Origin: Trichobilharzia szidati
Lineage: Eukaryota > Platyhelminthes > Trematoda > Strigeidida > Schistosomatidae
Assembly (NCBI GenBank): GCA_944472155.2
Contig: OX235272.1
Location: 85,814,020-85,878,019 of the forward strand
DNA length: 64,000 nucleotides
Reading direction: 5' to 3'
The first letter of the stretch is position 1, and each line of letters opens with the position of its first letter. The translations under genes were made by a program, and so were the position numbers. Under the pieces are notes generated by a model. It made no database searches. It was given only the letters and a program-made list of their open reading frames with translations, and was not told the origin of the DNA. Below are positions 55,420 through 64,000 of the stretch, piece after piece.

Positions 55420-55750
55420 TGTAACGACAGAAGACAAGAGTCAGGCAACAGATCATTTATTGAGGAAATCAAGAGATATTTGTGTATTTTTATTCGTTAT
55501 TATTAGCAGAGAAACAGCGTCTTCTGATTGGTTGTTTTCTCCCTGAAAGCTATTCTGTCATCTCTTGTGACCGTTTCTCTGAAGGTCAGACCATATATCT
55601 GCTAATCGTATCCGCCCACGCAAAGTCTGCTATTATTGGTTATTGAGTTAGTCTTTGTTTTTGTTTGTTTCTGATCTCCAGGATTTAGGACGTAAATATT
55701 AACGTAAATTGCTGTCTACCAATTTTAGCTAGCAGACAGCTCTCACCACA
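55420..55750 (+). repeat. Solo-LTR-like repeat, copy 1 (331 bp)
   Basis: Starts TGTAACGACAGAAGACAAG and ends AGCTCTCACCACA, that is TG...CA. Homologous along its length to 59304-59660 (GTCAGGCAACAGA, TTATTATTAGC, ACGTAAATTGCTGTCTACC). No internal retroviral-like coding region is present between or beside the two, so a solo LTR is the best reading. I see no target duplication here. The orientation is a guess. Confidence 0.6.
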
Positions 55751-57250
55751 CGTGATATATATGTGAAGGATAATATACCGTCTAGGTGCCTAAAGAAGCA
55801 TGTTCTATCATACGTAGTGACTTCCAAGGCATTTAACTTCGATTTTAATCTATCAGACCCTTGAATACCTTCAGTAAATTCATTGCAAATGATAGGCTAG
55901 TTACACTTCCCTCTATTTTTATTGAGAATCGCCTAGTGGGTATCAACAATTTTCGAACCTCCAGTTAACGAATTTCACTTTCACGTGTGGCTTTGCAGGG
56001 ATCTGATTGATTTATGAAGGATACTCAGAGTATAACATGTTGTAATGAATAAGTAGTGAGTAGACATTTTGAAGAATATATATCTGTCTCTTGCCACCGT
56101 ACATGTATGAGAATATTGATGATGATTTCATCTTATATGGCGTCAACAGTCAGCAAAGATGGATTATTTTTGTCAAGCAAACACAAACAAGAACAAACTC
56201 AAAAGCTTTAATAAATGACTGCCAATTTCCTTTGCAAAAAAGGTGGCTAAATTGCCTCAATGGCCCAGTGAATAACGCTTTGTCATTTGAAATAATGAGC
56301 GCTGGATTGGGCTCTCCGTCGGAGTAATTCCACTTACCAGAAATTAACTCCAAATGACAGAAGAAAATGCAAATCATGGGGCAAAGTTCAGTAACAGCGT
56401 CCCAAGGGATACGAACGCACGAGTAACCTTCAGCTGACCAATCACAAAAATGAGGAATATTACACGAAAAATGAAGTATACTTACAAGAAAACGCATGAA
56501 AACACATTAAACAGATTGTCTTTCTCTGGCATGACTTAAACATACATCCCAGTTATATAACGTGGAGTATCAGTTGCTAGTTTCTCTACATGTATTCACC
56601 GAGGTAACTGAAGATGTGCTGTTTTTGTGAATTGTTGATATTTCAGCTTTGATAATGACAGGTGCCATTAGCCAACGACTACCATGTGTTCAAGGTCACT
56701 GAAGCGTTCGCACTCCTGGGATGCTATTGTTGAACTTCACCTATCTAGTAAGATTGAAATGACACTCCAGGAGTCAATATACCAGAAGAGACCAATCACT
56801 ACGAAAAATGAAACTTCTATTGTAACAGCAGAATGTAAGAGACTGACTAGGTAATGGACAATTACTGAAGGAAAACACAGTTATACATTCTTAACCAGAT
56901 TAAAGTTCGGCTACATCAGTGGAGAATAAATTGTTCTGTTTGGTTGGTGATTAACCCAAGGTGAAACAAGCTGTCCAAAGAGGTTATTTCATGTCAACTT
57001 CGTAAACTAGATCCAGATTTGAGGAATAAATACATCTACCTCTGCAGTCACTGACTTAAAATGCTGGTTTCAATTTTAGCCACTTCCTATGAGTCCATAT
57101 GTATACAGGCATACGCCACACTATTATACACAACTTAATGAGTCTGAATGGTAAAACATTTGCTTTCCATAGGTTAGATGAAACAAATCTTTGAAAGCAG
57201 TAAAACTGCTCATTCGTTAACAATCTCAGCTTCCAATATTTCCTACTATT
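55751..57250. other. Intergenic, no gene seen
   Basis: About 1.5 kb. Overlapping open frames on both strands at 56091-56497 show no domain and I do not call them. Confidence 0.45.
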
Positions 57251-57254
57251 GTGG

Positions 57255-57560
57255 TCGTACTAGTAGATAATGCGGGAGGTTGGGTGACAAACGACAAATA
57301 ACTTTAAAAGTTTTGTTAGAGTCGACTTGTTGTTCAGTATCGACGAATTTAGCCAGTATTGAGCTGCGTATAGCTTTATTCGGCCTTTGCCAAACCAAGA
57401 TGGGAGGTGTTCAGAAATTCGACGACGAAACTGCCTGATCGTACGCTCAATGCAATTAGCTCTGCACGGGCAGTTAAACTGACAAATACACATGGAAGAG
57501 GCGAAATAGGGCAGTCTGTCTTGAACTAAGTATTGGTCGTCTAGTGAATATACAACATAG
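57255..57560 (-). mobile_element. PLE family B endonuclease fragment
   Basis: Minus strand 57260-57493: CICQFNCPCRANCIERTIRQ, FRRRISEHLPSWFGKGRIKL, WLNSSIL, LTKLLKLFVVCHPTSRIIY. It is GIY-YIG-like with the YIG triad degraded to CIE, in the same order as other B copies (WFGKG follows the domain). Dead fragment. Confidence 0.78.
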
Positions 57561-57604
57561 CTTAGCTGCGTTGAAAGTCATTTTTAAGGCCCTTCGCCAA
57601 TGAC

Positions 57605-57690
57605 ATCCAAATTGCATTAAATAATAAAAATAAATAATAAAATAAATAATAATAAAATAAATAAATAATAATAATAAGATTAAATAATAA
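57605..57690. repeat. (AATAAATAAT)n simple repeat
   Basis: Interrupted run of AATAAATAATAATA-type units, which may be the tail of an old retroelement. Confidence 0.85.
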
Positions 57691-57779
57691 GGATTAACAT
57701 GCTTTTTAAAGATACACAGGGAGTTAGTTTAACTGTTTCTGTTACTTGCAAAGCATGTAGAATCCTCTCCTACATCATT

Positions 57780-58055
57780 CAATCTGCCTTCTTTCAATGT
57801 TGGTTAGAGGCAATCGGCAAGAAGCCTTCCACCAAGGTGTCATGCCTGTCGATACTCACCAGTCAACAAAGTGGATCTGCAATCTTGAAAGAAATAAAAT
57901 TTGAACCAGTGTCAATCAACTCTGATGCCAGATACATTACCACTGAGCTATTCGGCCTCACGACTGGCCTCTTGTAGGACTTTATTGTATACTTTGATTA
58001 GACATTAGGTACTAAACAGCTAGACGCATAACACTAGTTAATTTCTACATAGTTT
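57780..58055 (-). repeat. SINE2 copy on the minus strand
   Basis: GTTAGAGGCAATCGGCAAGAAG (tail), TGTCGATACTCACCAGTCAAC, B box region TTTGAACCAG, A box CCACTGAGCTATTCGGCC, then the start of the body ACTTTGATTAGACATTAGG. The ribozyme-like region is decayed. Confidence 0.75.
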
Positions 58056-58249
58056 CCAGTAAAAATAGTTATTCGTTTTACTAACCAATCTTAACTTCAT
58101 TGCGAAATTCCTGTATTTTCATATCGTCGAAACTCGTGAAGACATTATTTTCTTGTGACAAGTTTCTTGTCTTGATGTTTGTGGTAGTTTCTACTCTTAT
58201 CGTTTGTCATTAATTCAATTCCTGTAATATCCAGAAGACAGACTCCTGT

Positions 58250-58495
58250 GATTGGCCACTAGATAGTAACCAATCAAAATGTCCAATACAGGAGGTCAAT
58301 CGCTAGGCCGAATAGCTCAGTGGTAACGTCTCTGACTGCAGTACTCACTGGGTGACACAGATTCGAATTTCAGAGGGAATATGAGCTCCTGCAAGATTGA
58401 AGATACGCCTTGCTGACTCATGAGTGCCAACAAACATGGAACCCAAGTTCAAGACTTCTTACCGATTAACTCCAACCATCTAATAATAAATGGCT
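58250..58495 (+). repeat. SINE2 copy on the + strand
   Basis: Body end (AACCAATCAAAATGTCC), A box TAGCTCAGTGG (58313-58323), B box region GATTCGAATTTC, then CTTGCTGACTCATGAGTGCC, ACAAACATGGAACCC and tail TCCAACCATCTAATAATAAA. Stem II no longer pairs (GTGC against ACAT). Confidence 0.8.
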
Positions 58496-59303
58496 ACTTA
58501 CTGTAGAAAAGAATATGCCCAGACTGTCTCATTAATAAATGTGATTATTGTGTAATAGGCTTTCTTTTGTTCATCAGAAAACTTAAATTACAACCAGCAT
58601 ATGTCAGTAAATACTTAATGATGATTTACTTTCCCATATATATACGCGTCTAAATAGTACTCCTCTTTTAATTATACCTAAAAATTGTCTTTTACAGCTG
58701 AATTTGAACGTTAAAAATAGGTTGATATAACTGTTTCCATTGTGGTGGTGTGATACAGAAAATGGGTTCCAACGGAATATTATTCTCACAATAAGAATCA
58801 CTGTATTTGTTGGTGTTAACATCAAAATACTATTCCCACAGTTCAATACTGCATTAGCAACAGAATGCTATACATGTATTTAAACATTCTGTTTCATGTC
58901 GTTTAATGTAAACCAAAATCACACGCTGAGTGATTAGTTAAAGAATATAAACTGTGTAGGTGTAAATAGGTGTTTCATCAATTGAAAATATACCTTTGCT
59001 TCTCTACCTTGCCTTCTGTGGTTAGATTATAAACTGATTTTTCTGTATGGTACCTGTCAGTAGTAATATTTAACAATTCGCCTACTCAGTAAACATAAGC
59101 TTACAATTTGAAATTATGATAATGAGTTTATGACAATTATTTAACTTTCAGCATTATGAATTCAGACCAATAAAAAATTCACTTAGATACTAATACAAAA
59201 ATAATTGTTCTAAGAAGGATATAAAGAAACAGTAAAGAAACATAATATTCTTGAGTAATACGGTCAAATACTCCTGCATGCTAAGTGATTAAGGAAGCAT
59301 TAT
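58496..59303. other. Intergenic, no gene seen
   Basis: Nothing supported; the minus-strand open frame 58604-58846 has no motif. Confidence 0.4.
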
Positions 59304-59660
59304 TGCAACGACAAAAGACAAGGGTCAGGCAACAGACTGCTTATTGAGAAAACCAAGAGGTATTTACAGATTTCTATGTGGATTGTTATTATTAGCGTTA
59401 TTGTTAGCGGAGCAGCTACCTCTTCTGACTGGTTATTTTCTTGCTGAAGGTTATTCTGTTATCTCTTTGCGGCCGTTTCTTAGAAAGTTAAGCTATACAT
59501 CTGCGAATCATATTTCCACAAGTTCACTCCCCTGTGACTGACTGGTGATTTTCTCAAGGTTAAGCTTTGCTATTGTTTTCTCTTATGACCCTGATTCCAG
59601 ACATAAACATTGACGTAAATTGTTGCCTACAATTTTGGCTTGAAACCAGCTCTCACCACA
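59304..59660 (+). repeat. Solo-LTR-like repeat, copy 2 (357 bp)
   Basis: TGCAACGACAAAAGACAAGG at the start and CAGCTCTCACCACA at the end, flanked by TTAT at 59300-59303 and 59661-59664, a 4-bp target duplication as expected for an LTR element. An open frame over 59344-59541 is not a gene. Confidence 0.68.
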
Positions 59661-59689
59661 TTATATTACCAATGACTTGAAGAAAAAAC

Positions 59690-59865
59690 AATGTATTCAG
59701 CAGTGTTTATTGTTGGTTAGCAATGGAAACCACAGTGTTGTGTTACACTTACTGGAGACTCATCACAGCTGAGTACATCTCATAGTGATCATATTCCTAC
59801 TGAGACTGGGATCCATTATCTTTCGTTTCAAAAACATTGGAATGCTTTAGCCTAGCAAATTTATA
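59690..59865 (-). repeat. Decayed SM-alpha-like copy
   Basis: ACTGGAGACTCATCACAGC, CTACTGAGACTGGGATCC and the spacing resemble 52360-52440, but the GAAA box and the B box are lost. Confidence 0.35.
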
Positions 59866-60724
59866 ATGTGACACACTAAGCAAGTAATTACTTAGATACA
59901 TATTAGCAACCTGGAATCCTGCCAAACTTTTCCTAAAAAATAAACTGTAACCAGCGATTTTCAAACACAACGTATATATATTTACATATGAATGCAGTTG
60001 TTTTCAAAGTTGATTCATATAGTATTCGTGATTACATTTTTGAAAAAAAAAACAACAACAAAAACAGTTGCTTTGGTTAGTAAAAATCGACATCATTTTT
60101 GGCAGAATAAATAACCAAAAAAATTATTCACGGTCACACACACACATACACCCACGCACCAAATCTAAATAGATTTAACTGTCTATTGTTTTCACTGTCT
60201 ACCATATTCTGCTAGTATATAATGTAGATTGTGTATCAACAAAGTTCAATAGCAAATCACACGCACATGCGATTTGTTTAAGTTGAGACTAACTAGTTTA
60301 AGGTTATTTAAACATTGCATAAATATGCTACTTATTACTCAATTTTATCACGTAGGTTAATAATAATATAAGGTTGTTTTAAAGAAAATATAAGGTCATT
60401 AACACTTCGTATAATTAAAAAGAAACCATAATGTAAGCATGTGTACTCAATAGACACTTGTATTCTATACAGTGGTTTAGTGAGATGTGAGTGAAATTCA
60501 AAGAGAACAGTTGGAAACGCTTTCATCATTTAACAAAGAAAAAACAAATAAATATTGGAGTTTCATTTACTAATCAATAATTGTGTAGTCTAAACTACAC
60601 AGTTACAGTATTCAGTGGATAAAAGGAAAGTGTTTTAACTCTAGTGCTCAAATCCTATAGAAAGTGTTATATAACTTTTATGGATTCCTCACTAGATATA
60701 AAGTTCAATTTATGTAAAATGTCC
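59866..60724. other. Intergenic, no gene seen; CA microsatellite
   Basis: (CA)n-like run at 60134-60158. No coding evidence. Confidence 0.45.
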
Positions 60725-60970
60725 TTAAGTGCGTCGGTGGCATAGTGGTTAGGATGCTCGCCGACCATGCACATGGTCCGGGGTTCGATCCCCGGCCACA
60801 GACGCACTCCTTTACCTCGCTAAGCCAGAAATAAAGCTGGTGAAGAGGAAAGGTTGGGCATGAGGCTAGCAACCTCATCCCGTAAAAATAAACACTGCTA
60901 AAGAAACTTCAAGCCTCTAGCTTGAAGCCACCCTATGTTCCACTGGGAACGTGAAGGAATAAAAAAAAAT
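60725..60970 (+). repeat. SINE4 copy (tRNA head, RTE-like tail, A-tail)
   Basis: TGCGTCGGTGGCATAGTGGTTA (A box), GGGGTTCGATCCCCGG (perfect 5-bp T-stem and B box), then the body (AAAGCTGGTGAAGAGGAAAGG) and tail CTATGTTCCACTGGGAACG, ending in poly(A) at 60960-60968. The anticodon arm is replaced by a palindrome (ACCATGCACATGGT), so this is not a working tRNA gene. No clear target duplication. Confidence 0.88.
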
Positions 60971-62370
60971 TCTTTAAAATTGATAATTAACACTATAATG
61001 GAATTTTTTAAATTACTCATTTGTCTAAATTTCCATCCAGCATAATGTTTTAATCATTCAATTATGCCTTTGGATCGCTACATAAACTCGCGCACATTTT
61101 TAAGTCAGCTGGCGAAGTTAAATTGGCAAGTGTAAACAATAAACACCAAAGTCGAATGACCTTGAGTTGACCAATCAGATTGCTAGGCATTACGAGTGGA
61201 TGCTGTGCATTATCTCCGTTGCAAGTTTCACACAGATTTGGTTTTTGACTTCTGTGTTGAAAATGGGTTGATACGGAGGACTGAATCATGTTTATGTGGA
61301 GGTATAATGACTCTTTAGAAGGATAGCCGAGCTACTGGTTATATTATTCATGTGCAATCACTGTTATCTGAAGAAGTCTGCAAGAGCTGGTAAAGTTGTA
61401 TATTATGGTGTTTTTTATAAGATGCTTTCTTCTCAGAATCGGAACTCTGACCTAGTAAAATATCGCGTATATTCCACAACTGGCTACTGAGATGACCAGT
61501 GTCTGCTACAGCTGAGGATACTAAAATGTCAACAGTGCAGTGGTATCAGCACTGTCGAGATATTGCGTCACAAAAGGTCAGTGGAATTACTTCTGTACTT
61601 GGAGGAATTAGTGTCGTCGTTCATATAGAAAAATGAATCGCGGTAGGAGAACAAACCATGTTTAGATGCTGGAACTGTACGCCACAAATTTTCGAAAAGG
61701 GTTTGTAGAACGCATTTCAAACAGAAATGCTAGCGTTTTAATACCAATAATACAACGACTAGTCCTCCAAGGCACTACCATTCGCACACCAAGGTTATTC
61801 GTAATTGTCATCAGTAGGCTATATTCATCATAAAGTCGATCATTCTTCTGAATTGCTGGATCCCATACAAATTTTACTGAAGGATTCTGGGCCCATCCGA
61901 AAAAATGTATTAGAATGGTAAATAGTTCCCGAAATGATATAGTATATAACCACTTAGATGAATTTTTTGTATCGACATTAGTTTGATATGACTATAACCG
62001 CTCTTATGAGAAACTAGGACCAATTTCTGCAGTATATTAGAGATATATACCCTGTATAATTCTTTTTTATACAATAAATGCCACTTCTCACCTAGAAGAA
62101 TCTGATTGGTTATTATTTCAAGGTCGTTTGAATTCGGTGCCTATTCTTTACTGTCACCGTTAAACTTTACCCGCCAGAAGGGACCAATGTAGTGTGACCC
62201 CACCAGCGACCTTGGAACGCTCAGTCAGCAAATTCGTAAACCACGTAAATAACACTAAAATCATGAACAAAATATCTTCATTGAAGTGTTATGACATAGG
62301 ACAGGAAATCTAGTCAGTTTCAGATTAGGTTTGGGAAATACCAAACTACAGTTTAAGCTAAGGGCATGTT
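60971..62370. other. Intergenic; diffuse repeat pieces
   Basis: 61060-61240 contains the repeat shared with 27225-27350 (minus). 62150-62310 (GACCTTGGAACGCTCAGTCAG, then GTAAATAACAC) is repeated at 63615-63745. No gene. Confidence 0.45.
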
Positions 62371-62383
62371 AGGTTAACCTAAT

Positions 62384-62618
62384 TTTTTTGTCGTCCTTCA
62401 TGTTCCCCAGTGGAATATAGGGCTTCAAGCTAGTGGCTTGAAGTTTCTGTAGCAGTGTTTATTTTACAGGATGGGGTTGCTAGCCTCATGCCCAACCTTT
62501 CCTCTTCACCAGCATTATTTCTGGATTAGTGAGGTAAAGGAGTGCGTCGTCTGGGGATCGAACCCCGGACCATGTGCATGGTTGGCGAGCGTCCTAACCG
62601 CTATGCCACCGACGCACC
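62384..62618 (-). repeat. SINE4 complete copy with 12-bp target-site duplication
   Basis: Flanked by GGTTAACCTAAT at 62372-62383 and 62619-62630. On the minus strand it has the tRNA-like head (A box TGGCATAGCGGTTAGG, B box GGTTCGATCCCC), the body and a short A-tail (T run at 62382-62389). It is nearly identical in layout to 21793-22022. Confidence 0.93.
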
Positions 62619-62630
62619 GGTTAACCTAAT

Positions 62631-62904
62631 AAGAAAGATATTACAGTTGGTTCGAGTTAGATTAGGGACGGTTTCGCATTAGGTTACGAAAAGATTACGG
62701 TTAGGGTTAGAAGACCTAAATGAATACAATATAGTTTAATTATGCAATAACACTCCAGTGCAAAACTCAGAGGCCTTTTTTGTCACACTTTCTTTTCTCT
62801 TTTGATATATGCATATACATTCCCAGTTGCTTCATTGTTAACGGGAAGACCTGATTAATTGCTCAAGGGTATTTTTTAAATCAGCCGAGCGAAGCTTATT
62901 TATT
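62631..62904. other. Intergenic with TTAGG/TTAGGG-like words
   Basis: Several TTAGGTT and GGTTAGGGTTAG words (62697-62712). Too short to call an interstitial telomere. Confidence 0.4.
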
Positions 62905-63612
62905 CATTTAAACGCAGAAAAACTTGGTACAATATGGCACCAGGATGCGCCACACAATAATAATAAAACAACATAGATTAAAAGTAAAAATATAAGTAGA
63001 AAATGGATAAAGAACTTCATTTGGAAGGAAAACAGTCATGTTTAACAAGTTCAAACAGTATTCGTTAACTATCATCGGGAAGGGAAGAAAGAAGGAAATT
63101 GCAACATGTTCACCATTGATTACGATTCTTCGCCATATCCGATAACGTTTCGAGCTATCTCGCGGACCCCAACCAGGGAGTCGTGACACACCAACCGATG
63201 TCAATCTAGCACAAATATCCTTCATCCCACAACATCACGTCATGGACTGACCACCCCTCCGCCTTTTCCATCCCGTCCCAGGGCTAGCGAACAGACACCT
63301 GTACGGAAGCCTCTAGGATGACTTTTGCAGCACATGTCCAAGCCACCGGAGCCGGTGTTTCCAGATGACGACACTCAATGAATGGTGATCTTCACTGTGT
63401 TCAAGCACACGCCGCCGAACCTCAGATTTACTCATGCGATGATGCCATCGAACGCAAGCAATCCTGCGGAGACAGCGATGATCGAACACGTAGAGTCACC
63501 GCACATCCTCAGCTCGGAGAGGCCAGGTTTCACAGGCGTAGAGCAAGACAGCCCGCACCGAAGCATTGTATACCCGACCTTTGACAGCCAGGCTAACGTC
63601 GCGACGTGACCA
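62905..63612 (-). mobile_element. Second LINE type (RTE/CR1-like), C-terminal region, relatively well preserved
   Basis: Minus strand, in one main frame with about three stops: VSLAVKGRVYNASVRAVLLY and ACETWPLRAEDVR, then YVFDHRCLRRIACVRW, SKSEVRRRVLEHSED, HRLRWLGHVLQ, and RLTSVGVSRLPGWGPRDSSK. This is the usual region after the RT domain in flatworm non-LTR elements. Composition is visibly more GC-rich than the surroundings (GTCGCGACG, GCCGCCG), unlike the RTE copies elsewhere in the window. The + strand open frames here are antisense. Confidence 0.87.
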
Positions 63613-63750
63613 GAGGTGGCGAAGTTAAACTTTAACCACCAGAAGGTACTTGGAACGCTCAGTCCCCAAGTTAGTGAAATCAGGCAAATAATACTATAAC
63701 CATGAATCAAAAATATGCTTATTGAAGTGAAGCGCATAACATCTTCCAGA
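63613..63750. repeat. Repeat piece shared with 62150-62310
   Basis: CTTGGAACGCTCAGTCCCCAAG, TAATACTATAACCATGAATC and CTTATTGAAGTG correspond to the earlier copy. It lies directly at the 5' side of the minus-strand LINE and may belong to it. Confidence 0.5.
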
Positions 63751-63819
63751 TGTATCCACATTTGGTGTGCCGCCTTTTATTTTCCCGAATATGTCATCTA
63801 TCAGAAATACGTTTATTTC

Positions 63820-64000
63820 TACTACATTATGGATAAGATTTTATTTCGATAAATCACACAGTGTGGTAATATTAACTGATGACGTTTCGAGCACAAACTA
63901 TTGCCGCTCATAATCATCATATCAAGTCACACACACAACTTTTTGCTTCATTTATATACATGTTTGATTTTTCTTCAAATATGTAGTGAATTCCAAACAT
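63820..64000 (-). repeat. PLE family A 3' end, running off the window
   Basis: On the minus strand: GATTATGAGCGGCAATAG, TTTGTGCTCGAAACGTC, ATCAGTTAATATTACC, CACTGTGTGATTTATCG. It matches the arms at 17142-17321 and 30370-30560. Confidence 0.75.

Noticed and set aside
56091..56497. Overlapping open frames on both strands
   Set aside because: No motif on either strand, and overlapping frames in AT-rich DNA are common.
60725..60800. Functional tRNA gene
   Set aside because: The anticodon arm is a palindrome with a 2-nt loop, and the sequence is the head of a repeated SINE with A-tail and target duplications.
62697..62712. Interstitial telomere (GGTTAGGGTTAG)
   Set aside because: Only about two units; too short to mean anything.
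1..64000. CRISPR arrays, operons, prophage or other bacterial features
   Set aside because: No regularly spaced repeats or bacterial gene organisation; introns, SINEs and LINEs show a eukaryotic nuclear genome.

Overview
The window looks like nuclear DNA of a trematode flatworm, most likely a blood fluke (Schistosoma or a close relative). The reasons are the AT-rich composition, long introns full of retroelements, abundant RTE-type LINEs, Penelope-like elements (PLEs) with GIY-YIG endonucleases, and tRNA-headed short retroposons that carry hammerhead ribozyme folds (the SM-alpha type known from schistosomes). The species cannot be fixed from sequence alone.

Only one convincing host gene is present: a two-exon C2H2 zinc-finger gene on the + strand. 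Exon 1 is 33234-34485 and exon 2 is 47972-48909, joined across a 13,486-bp intron. Joining CAG|GTGAGT to TTACAG|GTGATA rebuilds a perfect inter-finger linker (HTGDKPY) and gives a predicted 729-residue protein with three fingers.

Almost everything else is decayed mobile DNA. (1) RTE-like LINE fragments occur on both strands (for example 1019-1810, 3556-6212, 10575-11080, 19064-19890, 45985-46580, 51110-51830), and a second, more GC-rich LINE lies at 62905-63610. (2) At least three PLE families are present: A (4495-5730, 22390-23290, 26065-26870, 31100-32580), B (8640-9800, 13690-14830, 27690-28660, 37615-38800, 57255-57560) and C (7030-7740, 11145-12470, 39755-40510). (3) There are three or four tRNA-headed short families: SINE1 (about 20 copies), SINE2 (about 9 copies), SINE4 (three or four copies) and SM-alpha-like copies. 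(4) Two solo-LTR-like repeats lie at 55420-55750 and 59304-59660. The 1-33 kb and 49-64 kb parts are intergenic, and the middle is the zinc-finger intron with the same element mix.

The most interesting theme is self-cleaving-RNA architecture. SINE1, SINE2 and the SM-alpha copy each have a Pol III-type A/B box head followed by a hammerhead core. The 3' ends of PLE families A and C carry related stem-GAAA modules whose stem II shows compensatory changes between copies. One SINE2 copy (50088-50455, 14-bp target duplication) starts and ends with the same roughly 28-bp segment just downstream of its hammerhead. That is what would be expected if a ribozyme-processed multimeric or circular RNA had been reverse-transcribed. 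By contrast, SINE4 shares its 3' tail with the RTE LINE, so it probably uses the RTE machinery. The window therefore seems to hold two parallel parasite-host pairs of retroelements; who mobilises SINE1 and SINE2 is inference.
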